Origin: Sanguinoderma infundibulare
Lineage: Eukaryota > Basidiomycota > Agaricomycetes > Polyporales > Polyporaceae
Assembly: GCA_032821775.1 (NCBI GenBank)
Contig: JAVLRN010000010.1
Location: 248,001-312,000 of the forward strand
DNA length: 64,000 bases
Reading direction: 5' to 3'
A program made the translations under genes and the position numbers. Position 1 is the first letter of the stretch, and every line of letters begins with the position of its first letter. Below the pieces are notes generated by a model that was given only the letters and a program-made list of their open reading frames with translations, ran no database searches and had not been told where the DNA came from. This document shows positions 1-12,985 of this stretch, in pieces.

Positions 1-1832
1 GGGTGGTTGGAGAGTGCGGTGGTTGGAACGCTGTACCCGGCACGTGCTCGTTTTCTCTCAGGCTTAGAGCTCATGGTTTCTCTCTAGTCTTCTTGCTTTC
101 TGCTTACCTGTCCTAGGTCGCGTTCACTTCCCTTCTGGAGAAGACGCCAAGCCTCCTCAAGCCAACCCCACCTACGGCGCGTGGTCCCGTCATGTCCTTC
201 CTCGTTGACAGTCTCGTTGTCCTCAGTGCTCCATTCAGTGCTCCACTCACCAACATCAAGCGGCCTATCCTCTCAACCATGTCCTGTCAAGGCCAACACT
301 CTCCGGTGCGGTCTCGTCACTGTGTCATAGGCTGACCTTGTTTACGTTGTAGTCTACCCCTGCCGTACCCCCAAGCCATTCGTCAACGTTTGCGCGTCAA
401 CCCCAGTTCCGTCTCCAATTCGTGCTTCCAATGCGAACATACGCAACATATTTCCCTGGCGAGTACATGTCTACGTTCGCCATATAACTGATCGTGCCCC
501 TCTCGAGATCGTTTTTCGTCGGACGTTGTCGCGCAAGATGGCCTCAAGAATGTCGACTTGCAACAAACATGGTAAGTTCTCATTCAGCTTGTCACCTAGC
601 TAATTCCTCCATCCCAGACCTCCGTTCGTCATCGGGCCCAAGAATTCCCAGCCTATCTGGCATTGCGTTCTACACGACGAGTATTTCGTAACCAGTCTCG
701 TCGCTGATAGCCACACCTAGACTGCAGACAAGATGCGCCTTCCAAATCGTGCTCCGCGGATGACAAGTTGGGTGGTTGAATCCTCGGCACATCCTCGCTT
801 GCTCTCATGCATATACCTCATCCGTTCTCTCTCTCTTATCATCCTATGCTCTAGATGTTTGTTGCTCGTCCCGAGGTGGGAGCTTGTCGTGCTTGTCCCG
901 CGAAGACCTGAACCCAACCCTTCGTGGTGCGTGTTTTCCCCCATTCTTTCTTGCTGATATACGTTTTCCTTAGCATTCCCCTCCCATCAAGCCTTCCTTC
1001 TCAATCCCAGCCCCGGAGAACCAATGCCGGTATGATTTCGCTACTTCCTCACGAGCTGATATTTTCTGCCCGCAGGGTCGAGGTCTGCTGTCCGGATGAT
1101 GTTTAGGCCCGAAAGGTGACAGCCTTGTGTGCGCTGATTCATCCCAGATCTTTTTCAGATGATCTCCGACGCTCTCAATCCTGAATGCGTATCATTGTGG
1201 CGAGTACTCGTTCCAAGCTCTTCGTGAGGCTAACGCTAGTCTCTGCCCTTTTTCCGAGGTTCGCCGTATACCTTCCATCAAGTTGGTTCCTCAACGTGCA
1301 TGGTGAGTCTCTACCCCGCGCTTCGTGACGCTGACGCCTTCTTCCTAGACCTTCCTTTGTCATCGTACACTAGGTATCGGACAACGTAGCATGGCATGTC
1401 CTCCTTTCTTGTCGCCCATGAAGCTGATCTTCTCTTCCTCCCGAATGCCTACAACGCAAGTACTCCCCTCTCGCTCCAATCAAGCTGAAGCATTCAATGA
1501 CGTATATTACCGCGGCATGTGCATTCTTCTAGCGTTCTGTCTGCTCACGTTCGTTTCGTCCCCCCTTAGTATACGTGACTAGGCTTGTCTCCAAGAACGT
1601 TTTCTCCGAATGCTATGTGAAAGGTACGCCGTCGCCGGCGGTCAAGTGTGCTGACCCCCCACAGGTCTCGAGGTACGGTCGACTGCTCGCACGCGAGGGC
1701 AGTCGTTCCTGGCGCAGGCCTCTTCGTGGCCCTCGGGACTAGTACCTGTCGTCGTGTCGACGACGGGGAAGCTAACGTGCGCCGAAACCACTCTGTGGAC
1801 GCCATCCGCCTTCGGGTGCGTTCGGAAACTTC
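1..1832 (+). repeat. Left copy of inverted duplication (intron-rich transcription unit)
   Basis: This segment reappears in inverted orientation at 31,636-33,440 with only scattered differences, so the two form a long inverted repeat about 30 kb apart. On the + strand it contains several well-formed fungal introns: about 573-624 (GTAAGT...CAG), about 681-720 (GTATTT...CTGAT...CTAG), about 927-972 (GTGCGT...CTTAG) and about 1,030-1,076 (GTATGA...CGCAG). This implies a spliced Pol II transcript running left to right. I could not string the exons into one long frame; a conserved protein is therefore doubtful. The left edge runs off the window. Homology stops sharply at about 1,832, at a GGAAACTTCC. 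Confidence 0.75.
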
Positions 1833-2029
1833 CACTGTCTACTTTAGAGTAGACTATGGGAGTACACGAAGGAAGGCAAGATTTATTGGAGAAGAGGACT
1901 TGTCGCACAGTCCGGATGGTTCAATACTTTATTACAACAGTAACAGTCTCAATGACAATGACTCGCATGTGTTAGTAGTGGTCTCGAGAACGGAGAACGG
2001 ATGTGATTGAACCGAATACACAATGTAAA

Positions 2030-2265
2030 ATACCTCTCGTCCTGCATTCCCAATGGTATGAAAGGCCCCCGCGGAGAGCTCAGCAGACGAGATGCGCGTG
2101 ATCCCAGCACTGCGTCTGGTGAGGTTCTTCCGCATCCGTGGTACCGCTGTAGCATGCCTCGCTGTTCTACTGCAGAGCCGGAACCGGCTTCGGATGAACT
2201 GGTTCGTGGGTGGATTGCTGCATGGCGTGCATCCGGCCTCTTGCTGTCGACGCCGCCAGCCGCAA
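2030..2265 (+). pseudogene. Relic of NAD(P)-binding reductase C-terminus
   Basis: The + strand here matches the last exon of the reductase genes at 39,271 and 48,527 (which lie on the minus strand). The phrases VPHSQW-like, AESSAD, ALRL..FR.RG and ASDELVR...W.AAWRASG can be read in order, but in different frames. A stretch between ELVR and W.AAW is missing. It ends close to the position of the parent stop codon. This is a frameshifted fragment of a third copy, with no upstream domain in the vicinity. It lies just beyond the end of the left inverted repeat. It is certainly not functional. Confidence 0.7.
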
Positions 2266-3553
2266 CCCGGTGAGAGTTGAATGTTCCACCCCGTCAGCGA
2301 TATCCGCGAATTTTATAGTAGGAATTTGCACAATATGAAGCGCAGCATGGACGCATCTATTTTTTGAAGAAAGCTTAGTAGTAGGAATCGTGCGCATTCA
2401 AGAAAGCCGCACAGACTACTTAAAATGTCACAGGGAGTCGATGCTGCCATCAGGACCCAAAGCCTTCCTCAATTGTTCTTTGGCACGACCGCAGCCCTTT
2501 CTGGGACCATCTTCTGAGACTTACTGCTAAGTGTGAGAGACGCTAGGACGTGGTCCAAGTCAACAGGACGACTTCTACTCGGCTAATTCTGCTTGAACAA
2601 AAATCTGATCAGCAAGATAATCGGAAACTTCAAAACCACAATCCACACGGACATACGCAACAGGATGAGGAAATCTGAGGCTACTTTTAGGCCACGTCAG
2701 CGAACACGCGACTGACTTACGCTGGGCGAAGCTGGAGCAAACAAATTGTTGCAGGCTGCGACTCGGACTTTGATCGACACCGCGGCCTCATCCATACATG
2801 CCAGAGGCTCAAGAACGAGAACAAACCCCCTATCCTAGCCTCAAGAGCGACCCTAGAAGGCCCGTCAAGCACAAGTACCTTCGTGCATGTTCATATATCG
2901 ATTCAGTGATACATACGTAGGCAAGTACGAGTATGTAGGTAGCGCACAACGACAGCCAAGCGAGGGTAGCCAGCGAACCAACGTCCGTGTGTGCGGGCCA
3001 GAGTCTAAAGGAACCAATCGACAAAAACTGCAGGATACGTATACCATACATAGGTAACGGGCTTACACCCAGTAAGGAGATATTGTACATATTGAAACGA
3101 CTGACACGAGGAAAACGAGAAGAGGGTGGAAAATCACGAATTCACGACAGCATGCCTGTTCGGGAATACATAGATCATAGTAGCGAACAGATTCTCGAGA
3201 AGCCGTAAGCGCGTACTAGGGCATGCCATATCCAACAACCACGATGGAAAAAGCAGCGGAACGATGACAGGGGGATACGTAGCGCGCGCGCTAGCAACCG
3301 TTTCCGTCAACGACCGTGTCCACGGCGGGATGCATCAGTGGAAAGGAAGTCATTGTGGAGGTCCACCAGCGACGCAGCGGAACATCCAGGCCACGGTGTC
3401 TACGGGGATAGGCAAGGACCAACGAGCCACATGATCCGTAGGCCTAGCGAAGGGCCCTATGGCCATGGACCACGACATCCAAGCTCGGAAGGTCCAACCC
3501 CGGTCGTAGACATCTAGGAATTTGAGCTTCAAAACAAGACAGCATCTTCAGCA
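2266..3553. other. Intergenic, no gene recognised
   Basis: About 1.3 kb between the reductase relic and the 3' end of the SMG7-like gene. I see only short overlapping open frames with no family resemblance, no tRNA and no clear repeat. Confidence 0.5.
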
Positions 3554-6500
3554 TCATCCTGCGTTGTTCCATATTGACGCCATAGAGGACAAGGGAGGCG
3601 GAAACGCGCTAGCGTGGCCCGGCGCACGGTGGTCGAGGTGATACGGGAGGGCGCGATCATGCAGCCCTACTCCGGGTGCTTCTTGACGTGAATACGTCGG
3701 ATCGAGCTTCCGCGAATAGACAGGATCGGCGTACGCGCCAGGGACGCCCGTGTTGTACGAGATCGGAGCTCGCTCAGTGAGCGCAGGGTACGAGCCGAAT
3801 GGATCCGCGAATTGACTCTGGCTCTGGCTCGAGGGCAGCTGGGAACCGCCAGTCAAGGAGAGAGATTGAACGCGTTGGTGCCCTGTCGAGAATGCCGAGT
3901 TATACAGGTGCGCAGGTCCCAATGTTACTGATGGGTGGCCGAGACCAAGCGAGGACTGCGTCTGGGACGCGAAAGTAGACGATGGGGAGGTGTGCAACGG
4001 GTTCTGAGGGTAGTGTGTCGGGTACGAACGCCCATTAGTGGTGCCGGCTGCGCCATGGAAGTTCAATCCTGCACTCTCTTTTGAGGACCAGATAGACGTG
4101 CCGCCAAGTGCACTCGAACCAAACAACATGGGAGCAGCCTGAGGAGCAGACGCTTGGCGCATATGCAGCGAGCGTGCTAGATCGGGCCTAGGAGGGGACC
4201 GATGCAAAACGCTAGACAAGATATCCTTCGCAGTGGTAGCACCCGTGAGTGGGGGCATGGGAATCGGGGGATCGTCGTGCTTCTTGGCGGTGAATCTGGG
4301 AGAGAGTACTAGTGCCTCAGAACTACGAGGGCTCAAGTTGATGGCAGGTGCTGGAGGACTGGCCACGAGCGGGCGGGGTGGAGACGCTGGGAGCGCTGCC
4401 AGGGCCGTCGTAAGGACAGGAGGGTCACGGGGGCTGATGCTGACACTAAGCGAAGGGTGAGTATCATACCCCGACATAAAGATGGAAAACCAACCGAGGG
4501 TTCCAGACGATCTCGTCTTCCTCATCTTCCTCTTCAACCTCGGTAGATGCGCCAAGCACCGTGCGGAACGCCTGCTCGACGGGATCATCTTCGGTTCTAG
4601 TGATGTCCGTCATATTGTCGTCATCCGTTTCAACAGGTGGGTGTCCGTAGGGAATGCGAGAAGGCACCGAAGGCGAGGGTGGCTTAGGAACAGGCTGCTT
4701 AGAGCAAGGCTGGTCGATCTTGATCACTTGTCGACGTTGGGCGAAGGAATTGGGTCGCCTCATGGGAGGGGATCTGTCATGCGAAACAGGTTCTGGGAGA
4801 CCTTTCACAACGAACTTGCCGTCCACGAAAGACAACGGCGACACCTACAGTGCGACACATCAGAACACGAATCAAGTGTTGCAAACCAATTCGGATCACA
4901 TACCTCGTCCTTCGTTACACTCTGAGCGTCCTCCAGCAGGTCTGCTATACGCATCAGCTGCTCTTCGTTCGGATGCACCTGTTCAGGTGGTAGCGCAGGG
5001 AGACCACCGTCGGCAGAGTCATTACGGGCGTCCTTGGCGCCTTCCTTGCTCGCGGTAGTAGCACCCACCACCTCGCCAGGCACGAACTTCTTCAGCGGGC
5101 TGAAGCCAGCCATCTCCACGTCCTCCTCGAAAGTTGTGATGAGCTTCGGGAGTTTATCCAGAGGGAAAGCGCGGTGGAGAGCATTCGAGAACTGGGCGTA
5201 CACTCTCCAGAATTCGGGCAGGCCAGGTATAGTGAGCGAGAGGGAGACGCTAGCAGACCGCCGGTCACTGCCCCTCCGCCGGTCACGGCCTTTCGACTTC
5301 GTCGAGCTAGTCTCGGACTCTGTGCCGTTCGCATTCGCTTGCGTAGGCTGACCGACGTAGCGCAGGTTCGCACGGAGCCACTTGCTAGCCATCCTGAGCG
5401 CGGGCAGCGTCCTTCGGAAGGCCGCAGTGATGCACTGCGCCAAGTCGTGCTCGCCCGCATCCTCTGGAGGAGCCTCCGCAATCTGCACAACGCCGACTTC
5501 CAAGAGAACACGATGCATCACGAGGAGATGGGCAGCGATTGAGCTCTCCACGGCTGACGAGACTGCCGGTGACGGGCCCTTCTTGTGGCCGTTGGTAGGG
5601 GCCGTACGGAACATGCGGTGTTTCCAGAGTGCACCCTGTGCGAGAACGACGGTCTTGAGGATAATCTCGTGCGGGAGGACGCGTTCTGAGACAAGGAATC
5701 TGAAGTCCTCTGCGAGCTTGCTGGCCAGATTCGGCGAGATGGCTTCCGCTCTGATTACGCTCGTTAACCCCAGAGAATTCGGAAGGCTGACAAGGCACTT
5801 ACTCCTCAGGAGATATCCGCCACAGCGCGTGCAAGACAATCAGCTTCTCCTTGAACGACTCGACTCGTAGACGCGGCGCCATCTGCGGTGCCTCGCCCCG
5901 CGTCTGCTCCTTCTCGCGTTCCCTATCCCTCTTCGCGCCCCTCGCCTTCCACTGGTCCAGCGTCTTCGTCAGCACCGTGCCCAAGTTCTCCGCGGCGGTA
6001 TCGTACGGCGACCTAACGCACAGCGCACGGTAGTAGTGCACGAGCGACCCGAACACGTCCTTCTGGTACGACGCGAGAATCGCCATCTGGTGCGCCGGGT
6101 TACCGTCCTGCGGCAGCAGGATCCGCGCCTGCTGGTAGCACTGCTGTGCCTTGTCGTAGTTGCGCATCCGCGGCATCACCGGCGCACCCCCGCTCCCATT
6201 CGCGGCTGGAGCGGCCCCGCTCTTCTTTCCCCTGCCACCCTTCTGGTTCCCAGACGCACCAGCCGCCGGGGGCCCGTCCTCGTGCCCAGCCCGCGGACGC
6301 CCGCCCGCCTCGTTGTACTGCTCCTTGTAGCGCTCGATGTCGCCCAAACAGACCAACGCCTTGCTCAAAATCGCCATCCGGCCCTCGCGCTGGTCGCGGG
6401 TCGCGGGCGTGAGCTCGGGCGCGACGGCGGCGACGTCGGCCTCGGACGGGAACTGGAAGTGGTTGCGCTTCGGGGGGCCGCTCTCGGCCGTGGCGGGCGA

Positions 6501-7164
6501 GGCGTCGTCGGGGATGATGCCGAGCTCGGCGAGGACGTGCTGGGCGGCGTCAAGGGCGAAGATACGACGGATGCGCACGATCAGCTGGATCCAGAACTTC
6601 TCCTCATCGGCGAGGAACTGGCGGAAGCGTTGGAGGAGCTTGCGGTACTCGACGACGCCGTGCCCTCGACCCTGCCCTTGGCCCCGGCCATGTCCTTGTC
6701 CTTGTCCCTGCCCCTCCTGGCCCTGGCCTTGCGCTGGCTGCTGCTGCTGCTGCTGCCGAGGGCTGTTGTGGATTGCGCGGTCCAGTGCGGTGATCCGCTG
6801 CTTGTAGACGGCGATGAACGCGTAGGACGTCTGCATCCACAGTTGGTTCTCCGCATCCTTGGACTCGGGGGCGTACGGATGCAACAGGAGGAGACGCAGG
6901 CAGTGTCGGCGCAATCTGGGGATGCGGACACTCCTGTTCAGAGACGGATGCGCCAGACAAGCATGCAAAGACGAACGCACTGTTTCCGAGTGAAATCAGT
7001 CTCCCTGTCCCAAGGATCCTTGGTCTTGAGTGATTCTTTGAGTGTCTGTTGGAGGCTCTTCGCCTCTCTGGGTTGCCGCGAGTTCAGCTGCGGCCCGTGG
7101 TCGGCGATGGGCGCGGGGACGAAGTGAATACGCACCGAGCGAGATGTGAGGGTTCTTCTGTCAT
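3554..7164 (-). CDS. EST1/SMG7-family protein (NMD / telomere-associated)
   Basis: Six exons can be placed: 7136-7164, 6981-7067, 5803-6933, 4904-5750, 4495-4844 and 3554-4445, all with GT...AG introns of 47-68 nt, giving about 1,111 residues. The start at 7,164 is chosen because splicing the first intron gives MTEEPSHLAR followed by EAKSLQQTLK, the typical start of this family. The N-terminal half holds the 14-3-3-like/TPR EST1 region (AYxxFI, YQQARILLP.DGNP.HQMA, SLVHYYRAL), with a Gln/Gly-rich insert near residue 95. The middle holds the helical EST1 DNA/RNA-binding region (FWxVYAxFSNALHRAFPLD). The last third is Ser/Pro-rich and low in complexity. Family members act in nonsense-mediated decay or at telomeres; which role applies here cannot be read from sequence. 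Confidence 0.85.
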
Positions 7165-7528
7165 GACGGCTGTTCATAGGTCATCGCGGACGACGTCAAC
7201 GGACATTGTGGGGGTGGATGCTGCGAGAGAGGGAGAAGGTGATATCCGGCGACTGACCGAGCACCATTCCAGAATTGCCGCCCCGGCGCTAATGCAGCAA
7301 TGTTCGCTGCGGCAGGGGGGTGCCGTAATATCTGCCACCGCAACTCCTGCGGTCACTCCAGTGAGGCAGATGCTCAAGATGGTAGCATTGCAGTGAAACA
7401 TAGCGGGGTACAGGTAGGAGACATAAGGAATCAAGGAGAGCGCGGCAAAACAAGAAAACAAGGACGACATCGATCTAGGGGTATACAGAATCCAACTATC
7501 CAGGCCGGTAAATAGATATCGAACTACT

Positions 7529-10487
7529 CTAGTCCTCGTCGTCGTCCTGGCCCGTGCCGCGGAAGAGCGCCACGAGCTCGTCGAGACCAAGGCGCATGTT
7601 CTTGACCTTGTCGCCGGAGAGCGTCGCCGCCGCTAGCGCGCGCTTCTTCTCCTGCAGCTGTTGTTCCGCGAGCGACGCCACGAAGACATTAGATTGGATG
7701 CACACGATCGCCGATAAGCGAACAGACGTACCTCGAGGATGCGCTGCTCGACGCTATCGGGCACCGAGAGTTTGTGGATGTTGACCGCACGCTTCTGGCC
7801 GAACCGGTGCGCACGGTCGAACGCCTGGTCCTCCAGCGCGGGGTTCCACCACGGGTCGACGAGGATGACGTTGTTACAGCACGTCAAGTTCAGCCCGGTG
7901 CTTCCCGCCTTGAACGAGATGAGGATGACCCTCGTCGACCTGCTGTTGGCGATCTTATCGATCGACGCATCGCGCAAATCCTTGTGCATTGACCCGTCGT
8001 CTGTCCAAACCAATGAGCACCCGATGCGCAAACGCTAGCGAATACGAGAAAGCGGAGAACACACAGCGAACAAACTTGATCCCCTCCCTCTTCAAGAACG
8101 GCTCGATCAAGTCCAGCATGCTCGTGAACTGCGAGAAGATGATCGTTTTCTCGCCTTCACCCCGCTCCTCCGCGTCCCTCAACAGCTTGACGATCATCCG
8201 CGTCTTGCTCGAGTGCGGTGGCAGGTCCGAGTCCGGGTCCCCCGCCGCATTCTTTGCCACCCGATACACATCCTCGCAGTCCACGCAAACGTTCTCTTTC
8301 CACGTGTTGTCGTCTGTCAGCGTCATCTGGCACAATTGGCACTTGCGTTCCAGCCCCATGCTAGCCAAGGCATCCGCCAGATCGTCGTCGTCCTGGCTCG
8401 CGCTCTTGGGCTCCATTCCCTCGTTGTCACCCTTGTAGTCTTTGGAGATCAGCACGGGGTGGTCGCACGCCTGTCGGAGCCGGAGGAGCAGGACGAGGAC
8501 GGAGGTGTATGCCCTGCCGATGTCCCCCATCTGGAGCTGCTCGAGGCGGTTCTGGACCTTCTGCTCGACCGAGTTGTAGAACTCGCGCTCGACATGGTTG
8601 AACTCGCATTCGACGACGTTCACCAACCGTGGTGGGAGCTCGACGATCGGCTTCCCGTTGATGAGGGTCGTCTTGGTTCGACGGAGCATGATGGCGCGAA
8701 GGACGACCTGACCATGACCGAAGATTCAACATGGGTGCTGCTAAACAGTAAGTCGAGCGACGCACCTGAAGACGCTTGAGCGCGCGAACAGTCTGGCCAG
8801 CCTTGACAGGCTTCGCGATGGAGGAGTTGAACGTAGACCATTCATTGAGCGGTTTGATGCGAAGGAACTTGATGAGGGAGTAAATCTCCTCAACGTTGTT
8901 TTGCCTGTAATAATCCATAAACTGTGTGCGGGCATAAACTGAAGCATTCAACTTACATAGGTGTACCAGTCAAACACCACCGGTACTTGGAGTCGAGCGC
9001 GCAGCAAGCCATCGCTGCTTTTGTGTTGCGATTCTTGATATTGTGGGCCTCATCTGTTATCCAGTCAATCCTTGCCGACCACGTTCACGAGACAAGAATC
9101 TACCAAGCACGACGCGCCACCACTTCACCCTGAACAACGCATCCTTCTGCTTGTTGCCACGCCTGGGAGCAGACTTTTTCAAGCGCTTCGAGAAGTCATC
9201 CGAATCGTCGTCCGAGTTGCTCTCCTGTACGGCCTTCTTCTTATCCTTACCCTTGCCCTCGTCCTTGGCGGGTGCGAACACGCCGTGCTCAGACGTGACC
9301 GTAGAATATGAAGTGATCACAACGTGGGCCCTCTCCAGGGCGGCAGGGTCTTTAAGAACGGAACATTAGTGCAGAAACCATGCGGAGAAGCCGACAGGCT
9401 TACCGGTAGTGCGACTGGGTCCGTGATGTTGAATCACTCGAAGCCCAGAAGCGTACTTCTTCACTTCGCTCTCCCATTGGGATACGAGTGCCACGGGACA
9501 TATGATACTGGAAATAGCCACCGTTAGCAATCTATCGACAACGAGGGCAAGTCGACATACAGCGTTGAGCCAGAGAACCCCGCCTTCTTGTCCTTGCTCG
9601 TCGGACGACCCTCGACGATCCGCGTCAGGGTTGAGACCGTTTTACCGAGACTGCCACGTAGTCAGCGACACCGTCCATGCATGAACGCAGACGTGAACTC
9701 ACCCCATGTCGTCGGCAAGAATGCCGCCTGTCTTCTTACCCTCCTCGCGCTCCGCCATCCACTGCCGACTCTTGATCTGATGGGGAAGCAATAAGACGCC
9801 ATCGCGGAAGCCCTCGACAGTGGCATCCTCGATCGAGTACTCGACCTCGGCGTCGTTGTACGTGTCCGCGACAAAGTCGCGCAACGCCTTCTCGGTGTCG
9901 GCCTGTGTCATGAAGCGGTCTTGAGAGTCGGCGATGATCGGAATTTCGATCCTCTCTTCTTGGTCATCGTTGGCCTGGGATGAGGATGCGACCGGTGGCT
10001 GTGACATGGTTGATGAAGTGTGTGTTGCGGGCCGTTGGACCTTGGGTTGACTGGGAACAAGGATGGGCACAGGAGGTTTGGAGAACCCGGGCTGTTGCTG
10101 TTGGGCAGCTTTCTTGAGTGGGGCGTTGTTGGCAGAGTGAACGCGCACAGGCGGTGGCCTAAGAGTTCAACATCAGCTGACCATGCATTGACGTTATCAA
10201 GGCCGAGAGTGTAACACGCACGCAACCTCGTCCTCTTCGTCCGATGAGATCACGATGGGCATCCTATGGGTCTTCTTGCTGATCTTGACCTGCTCGGGGG
10301 AAGAATCACTGGCAGTCGATGCGATACTCTGCAACTGCTCATCAACATGGTCAGCCACTTTAAGCAAATGAAAACTTACAATCACGCTCGTGAGAGCCGA
10401 GGCAGACGGTTTGCTCGCTTTCGGTCCGAGAGGGACGAGGTCGGGGTACAAGCCAGAGCTGGCAAACTTGCGCCGGCTGTAAGGCAA
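7529..10487 (-). CDS. SNF2-family ATPase, Uls1/Rad16-like
   Basis: Many small exons give, in order: an acidic N-terminus (SSDEEDEV), then [12 protein letters not shown] and [13 protein letters not shown] (Walker A across an intron near 9,700). Next come [27 protein letters not shown] (motif II, about 9,045) and CLTGTPMQNN. The C-terminal helicase lobe has [48 protein letters not shown] and the stop at 7,529. Between the lobes lies a four-cysteine zinc site, CQLC-x16-CVDC, where Rad5/Rad16/Uls1 proteins carry a full RING. Predicted role: ATP-dependent translocase on chromatin or SUMOylated proteins. The first exon is not fixed: the exon beginning near 10,480 has an acceptor and no ATG, so the start lies upstream. 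Confidence 0.85.
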
Positions 10488-11443
10488 TTATAAGTACACG
10501 TATACGAGGGCGAGTCGTGATGGACTGATCCCAATTCGGACAACCCAATGCGGACTGAACGAAAGGGGAAGACAGCGAAAGAAGCCTCGAGGGGACTTCG
10601 AGGTGCCTCGCTTGTGCCCCGCAGACGGTGGGAAACGAAGCGAACAAAGGCAGATAGTCAGCGGACGCCCTGGACTGGGTCACCCCTCGACACTCTCTCG
10701 TCGCCCAAACTACCCCCACTTCAACATTTCAGTGAGCACCTCCGACAACAGCACAACGCGACGGAGGAGGCACCAATGAGCACCCTGCTCGATCGAGTTG
10801 TGCGTGTAAGCGCCGCGGACCAGGCACAGAACTCATATATGGTCTTCTGTGTCATCGACCCGTAATCGCATGTAACAGCAGACATCGACTGGCGAAAGAG
10901 GGCGTTCGACTGCTCCTCGTGGACGCCATGATGTGGATGCCGACGCGTTTGATGAGGTGTTGGGCCAGTGGCGTCAACCTCGGAGGACGCGATCCCCGCT
11001 CGTTCGACGAAGACAAGGACAGAGCCCGAAACACTCACTATTCCTCCATGATGGTCCGGTCAAGGTTTGCAGCACGGCAGTCGTTGGGGCCCGTTGGGGG
11101 ATGGTGGCAGTCTGCGGTCAAGTTCAACAACGCGCTGCTGCAGCTTAGACGCCCGCTAATGAGGCGCGTCGCACGTCATGTGACCGAGTTCCCATGCGAG
11201 CACAAGGCATACAACGTCGCCAAGGACAAGACCATCACTGAGAACACGTCGAAGCAGCGGGCAAGTTTCGAATGTGGCAGCAATCACGCCGTTAGCACTC
11301 CACTTTGCACTGCGTAGCGTGGGCGAAAACAACCTTGCGCAAGAAACAGACAACAATCTATAGGATTAATACCATACCAGTCGCGTAAACACAGCATGTA
11401 CACCAATGGGAAGCGTATGTGAGGTATGCGAGCATGTCTATCA
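10488..11443. other. Intergenic; possible small spliced gene on + strand
   Basis: This stretch separates the SNF2 gene and the nucleoporin gene, both on the minus strand. An ATG at 10,776 opens ten codons to a GTAAGC donor, with a CAG acceptor about 70 nt on and an open frame of roughly 75 codons after it (DVDADAFDEVLGQWRQP). I recognise no family, and two other frames are open over parts of it. The unknown first exon of the SNF2 gene should lie in the left part. Confidence 0.3.
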
Positions 11444-12246
11444 TCATGAAGAGTCGTCGTCAGAATCGTCTTTCGCCAGCCGGCTGAGCAGAGAACCATC
11501 GAAGGCGCCTAAGGGCAGAAAACTGATCAGCGTCATAACGATCCTAACGAAGCGCAGCGTACGTACGACCAACGGCTGCACTGTGCCGTCCTCTGTATGC
11601 GGCCAAAGGGGACCCGGGCGAGCCCGGGACCGAAGACGCCGAGGAAAGGAAGGACGAGTCGCCGTTTAAGGATGGAGGAAGCGTGTAGTTGAGTGTGCGG
11701 GACGGGGTCGAGACAGGAGATGGGGCATAGGTAGAGAACGCTTTTTGTCGCTGTGGACTTGACTGCCCGACAATGACACGTCGTAAGGGCGTGTTCAAAA
11801 GGAAGAGGAAAGAGGAACACGTACCGTAGGCGTCAGGCCTGGTAGACGCCACTGACGCGCAGGAGGCGATAAAGGCGTGTGCTTTGGAGGCTTCGCAGGG
11901 GAGGGAGGAGGGGGAAGAGGTGCACGCGGATATTTCAGTGCGTACGCCGCTTGGAGCACGTTTAGAGCGAGCACGCTGAATATTAGCAGCTCTGCAATGC
12001 GGTCGGTCACAAATCTTCAGCTTTGGACGACAGTATGGGCTCACCAGCGGCGCAAGCGTAATAGTATGGTCCTCCTCCGACTCCCCGTCCCCATACCACG
12101 TCGAATGCTCTCCATAGAGAAGGTACGGGCAGGAGATTGGAAAGAACGGTGAGGCCGACGAGCCCTACAGTGTTGATCCGTAGTCTCGCGACTGCTTCGC
12201 TTCGCAGAGGCTTGAACCAGTCGAGCAATTTTCCAGGCGGGGACAT
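11444..12246 (-). CDS. Pom34-like nuclear pore membrane protein
   Basis: Starts MSPPGKLLDWFKPL at 12,246 and ends in an acidic tail (LLSRLAKDDSDDDSS, stop 11,444-11,446). Introns are visible near 12,020-12,040, about 11,760-11,830 and 11,520-11,572 (GTACGT...CTTAG). Two membrane segments are suggested: VGLVGLTVLSNLLP and IAELLIFSVLALNVLQAAYA. The C-terminal half is Ser/Pro-rich with the phrases STYAPSPVSTPSRTL and SPLAAYRG, typical of basidiomycete members of the NPCC (Pom34/Pom152-associated) family. Such proteins anchor the nuclear pore inner ring to the nuclear envelope. Small size (about 200 residues) fits the family. Confidence 0.75.
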
Positions 12247-12559
12247 TGTGGTTCTATGGGATGGTTAGCTGTGTCAGTTCTTGGGGGGTTAAGCAGAGGA
12301 GCGCAGAGGATGGAGGACGAGTGTCGTTGCAAGCACAAAGACTCTTGTTGAACTCCATGCGTTACTCACGCCAAGCGCCCATACCTGCCAAAATCGGGGC
12401 CTCGTGGCAGGGCCGGTCCGGGCCGTGCTGGACTTGGTCGATCTTCAAGCTCCTTGAGCTCTTGCACGCAGGCTCGCCCATGATTTACGGCCTTCTTGTG
12501 CTCTCAATTAAACGCCATTTCCAGGTTTGTGTCAGCCTGTCTTTGCTATGATCTTCTCA

Positions 12560-12985
12560 CCTATTTAGTAGGTGGAACTTACCATCAATGGCAGCTTTGC
12601 GAAAGTTCGGAACAACTTGAATTCGTTCATTTTGTCCTCCATGCTCTCCCCTCCTCGTTTCCGACAATCTTGCAACATTTTGGCCCCATAAGAAAGTTAT
12701 ATTTAGTCCACTCCTCCACTGTCAAAGTCTTCCGGCACCCCCAATGCCACTTAATGGCTTCGACCTCCCCTGTTGAATCAATCGCGCTCAGCCAGTCGAC
12801 TTTTGCAATGCCCGTCAGAACATACGTGTTTCTCGTCCAAACCCCAGCATTGTGGCCGTATGTACAGGTGTGCTCTAACTCGTTCGCGTCCAAGCTGACC
12901 AATTTGTGCGGTGAGATGTGCTTCGAAATCACAGCGCCGCGAAGTGGTCGACACCTCCTGCTTCGACGGTGCTAATAAACTAGAG
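12560..12985 (-). other. Possible truncated gene fragment, unknown family
   Basis: About 100 codons are open on the minus strand (12,627-12,932), with protein-like composition (NTYVLTGIAKVDWLSA, EEWTKYNFLMGPKCC). An overlapping frame, MEDKMNEFKLFRTFAKLPLM, runs into a perfect GTAAGT donor near 12,585. The frame has no ATG. Reading upstream it reaches an acceptor-like CAG and then the edge of the 2.6-kb duplication at about 12,988. It could be the 3' part of a gene cut off by that insertion. I do not recognise the family. Confidence 0.35.
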
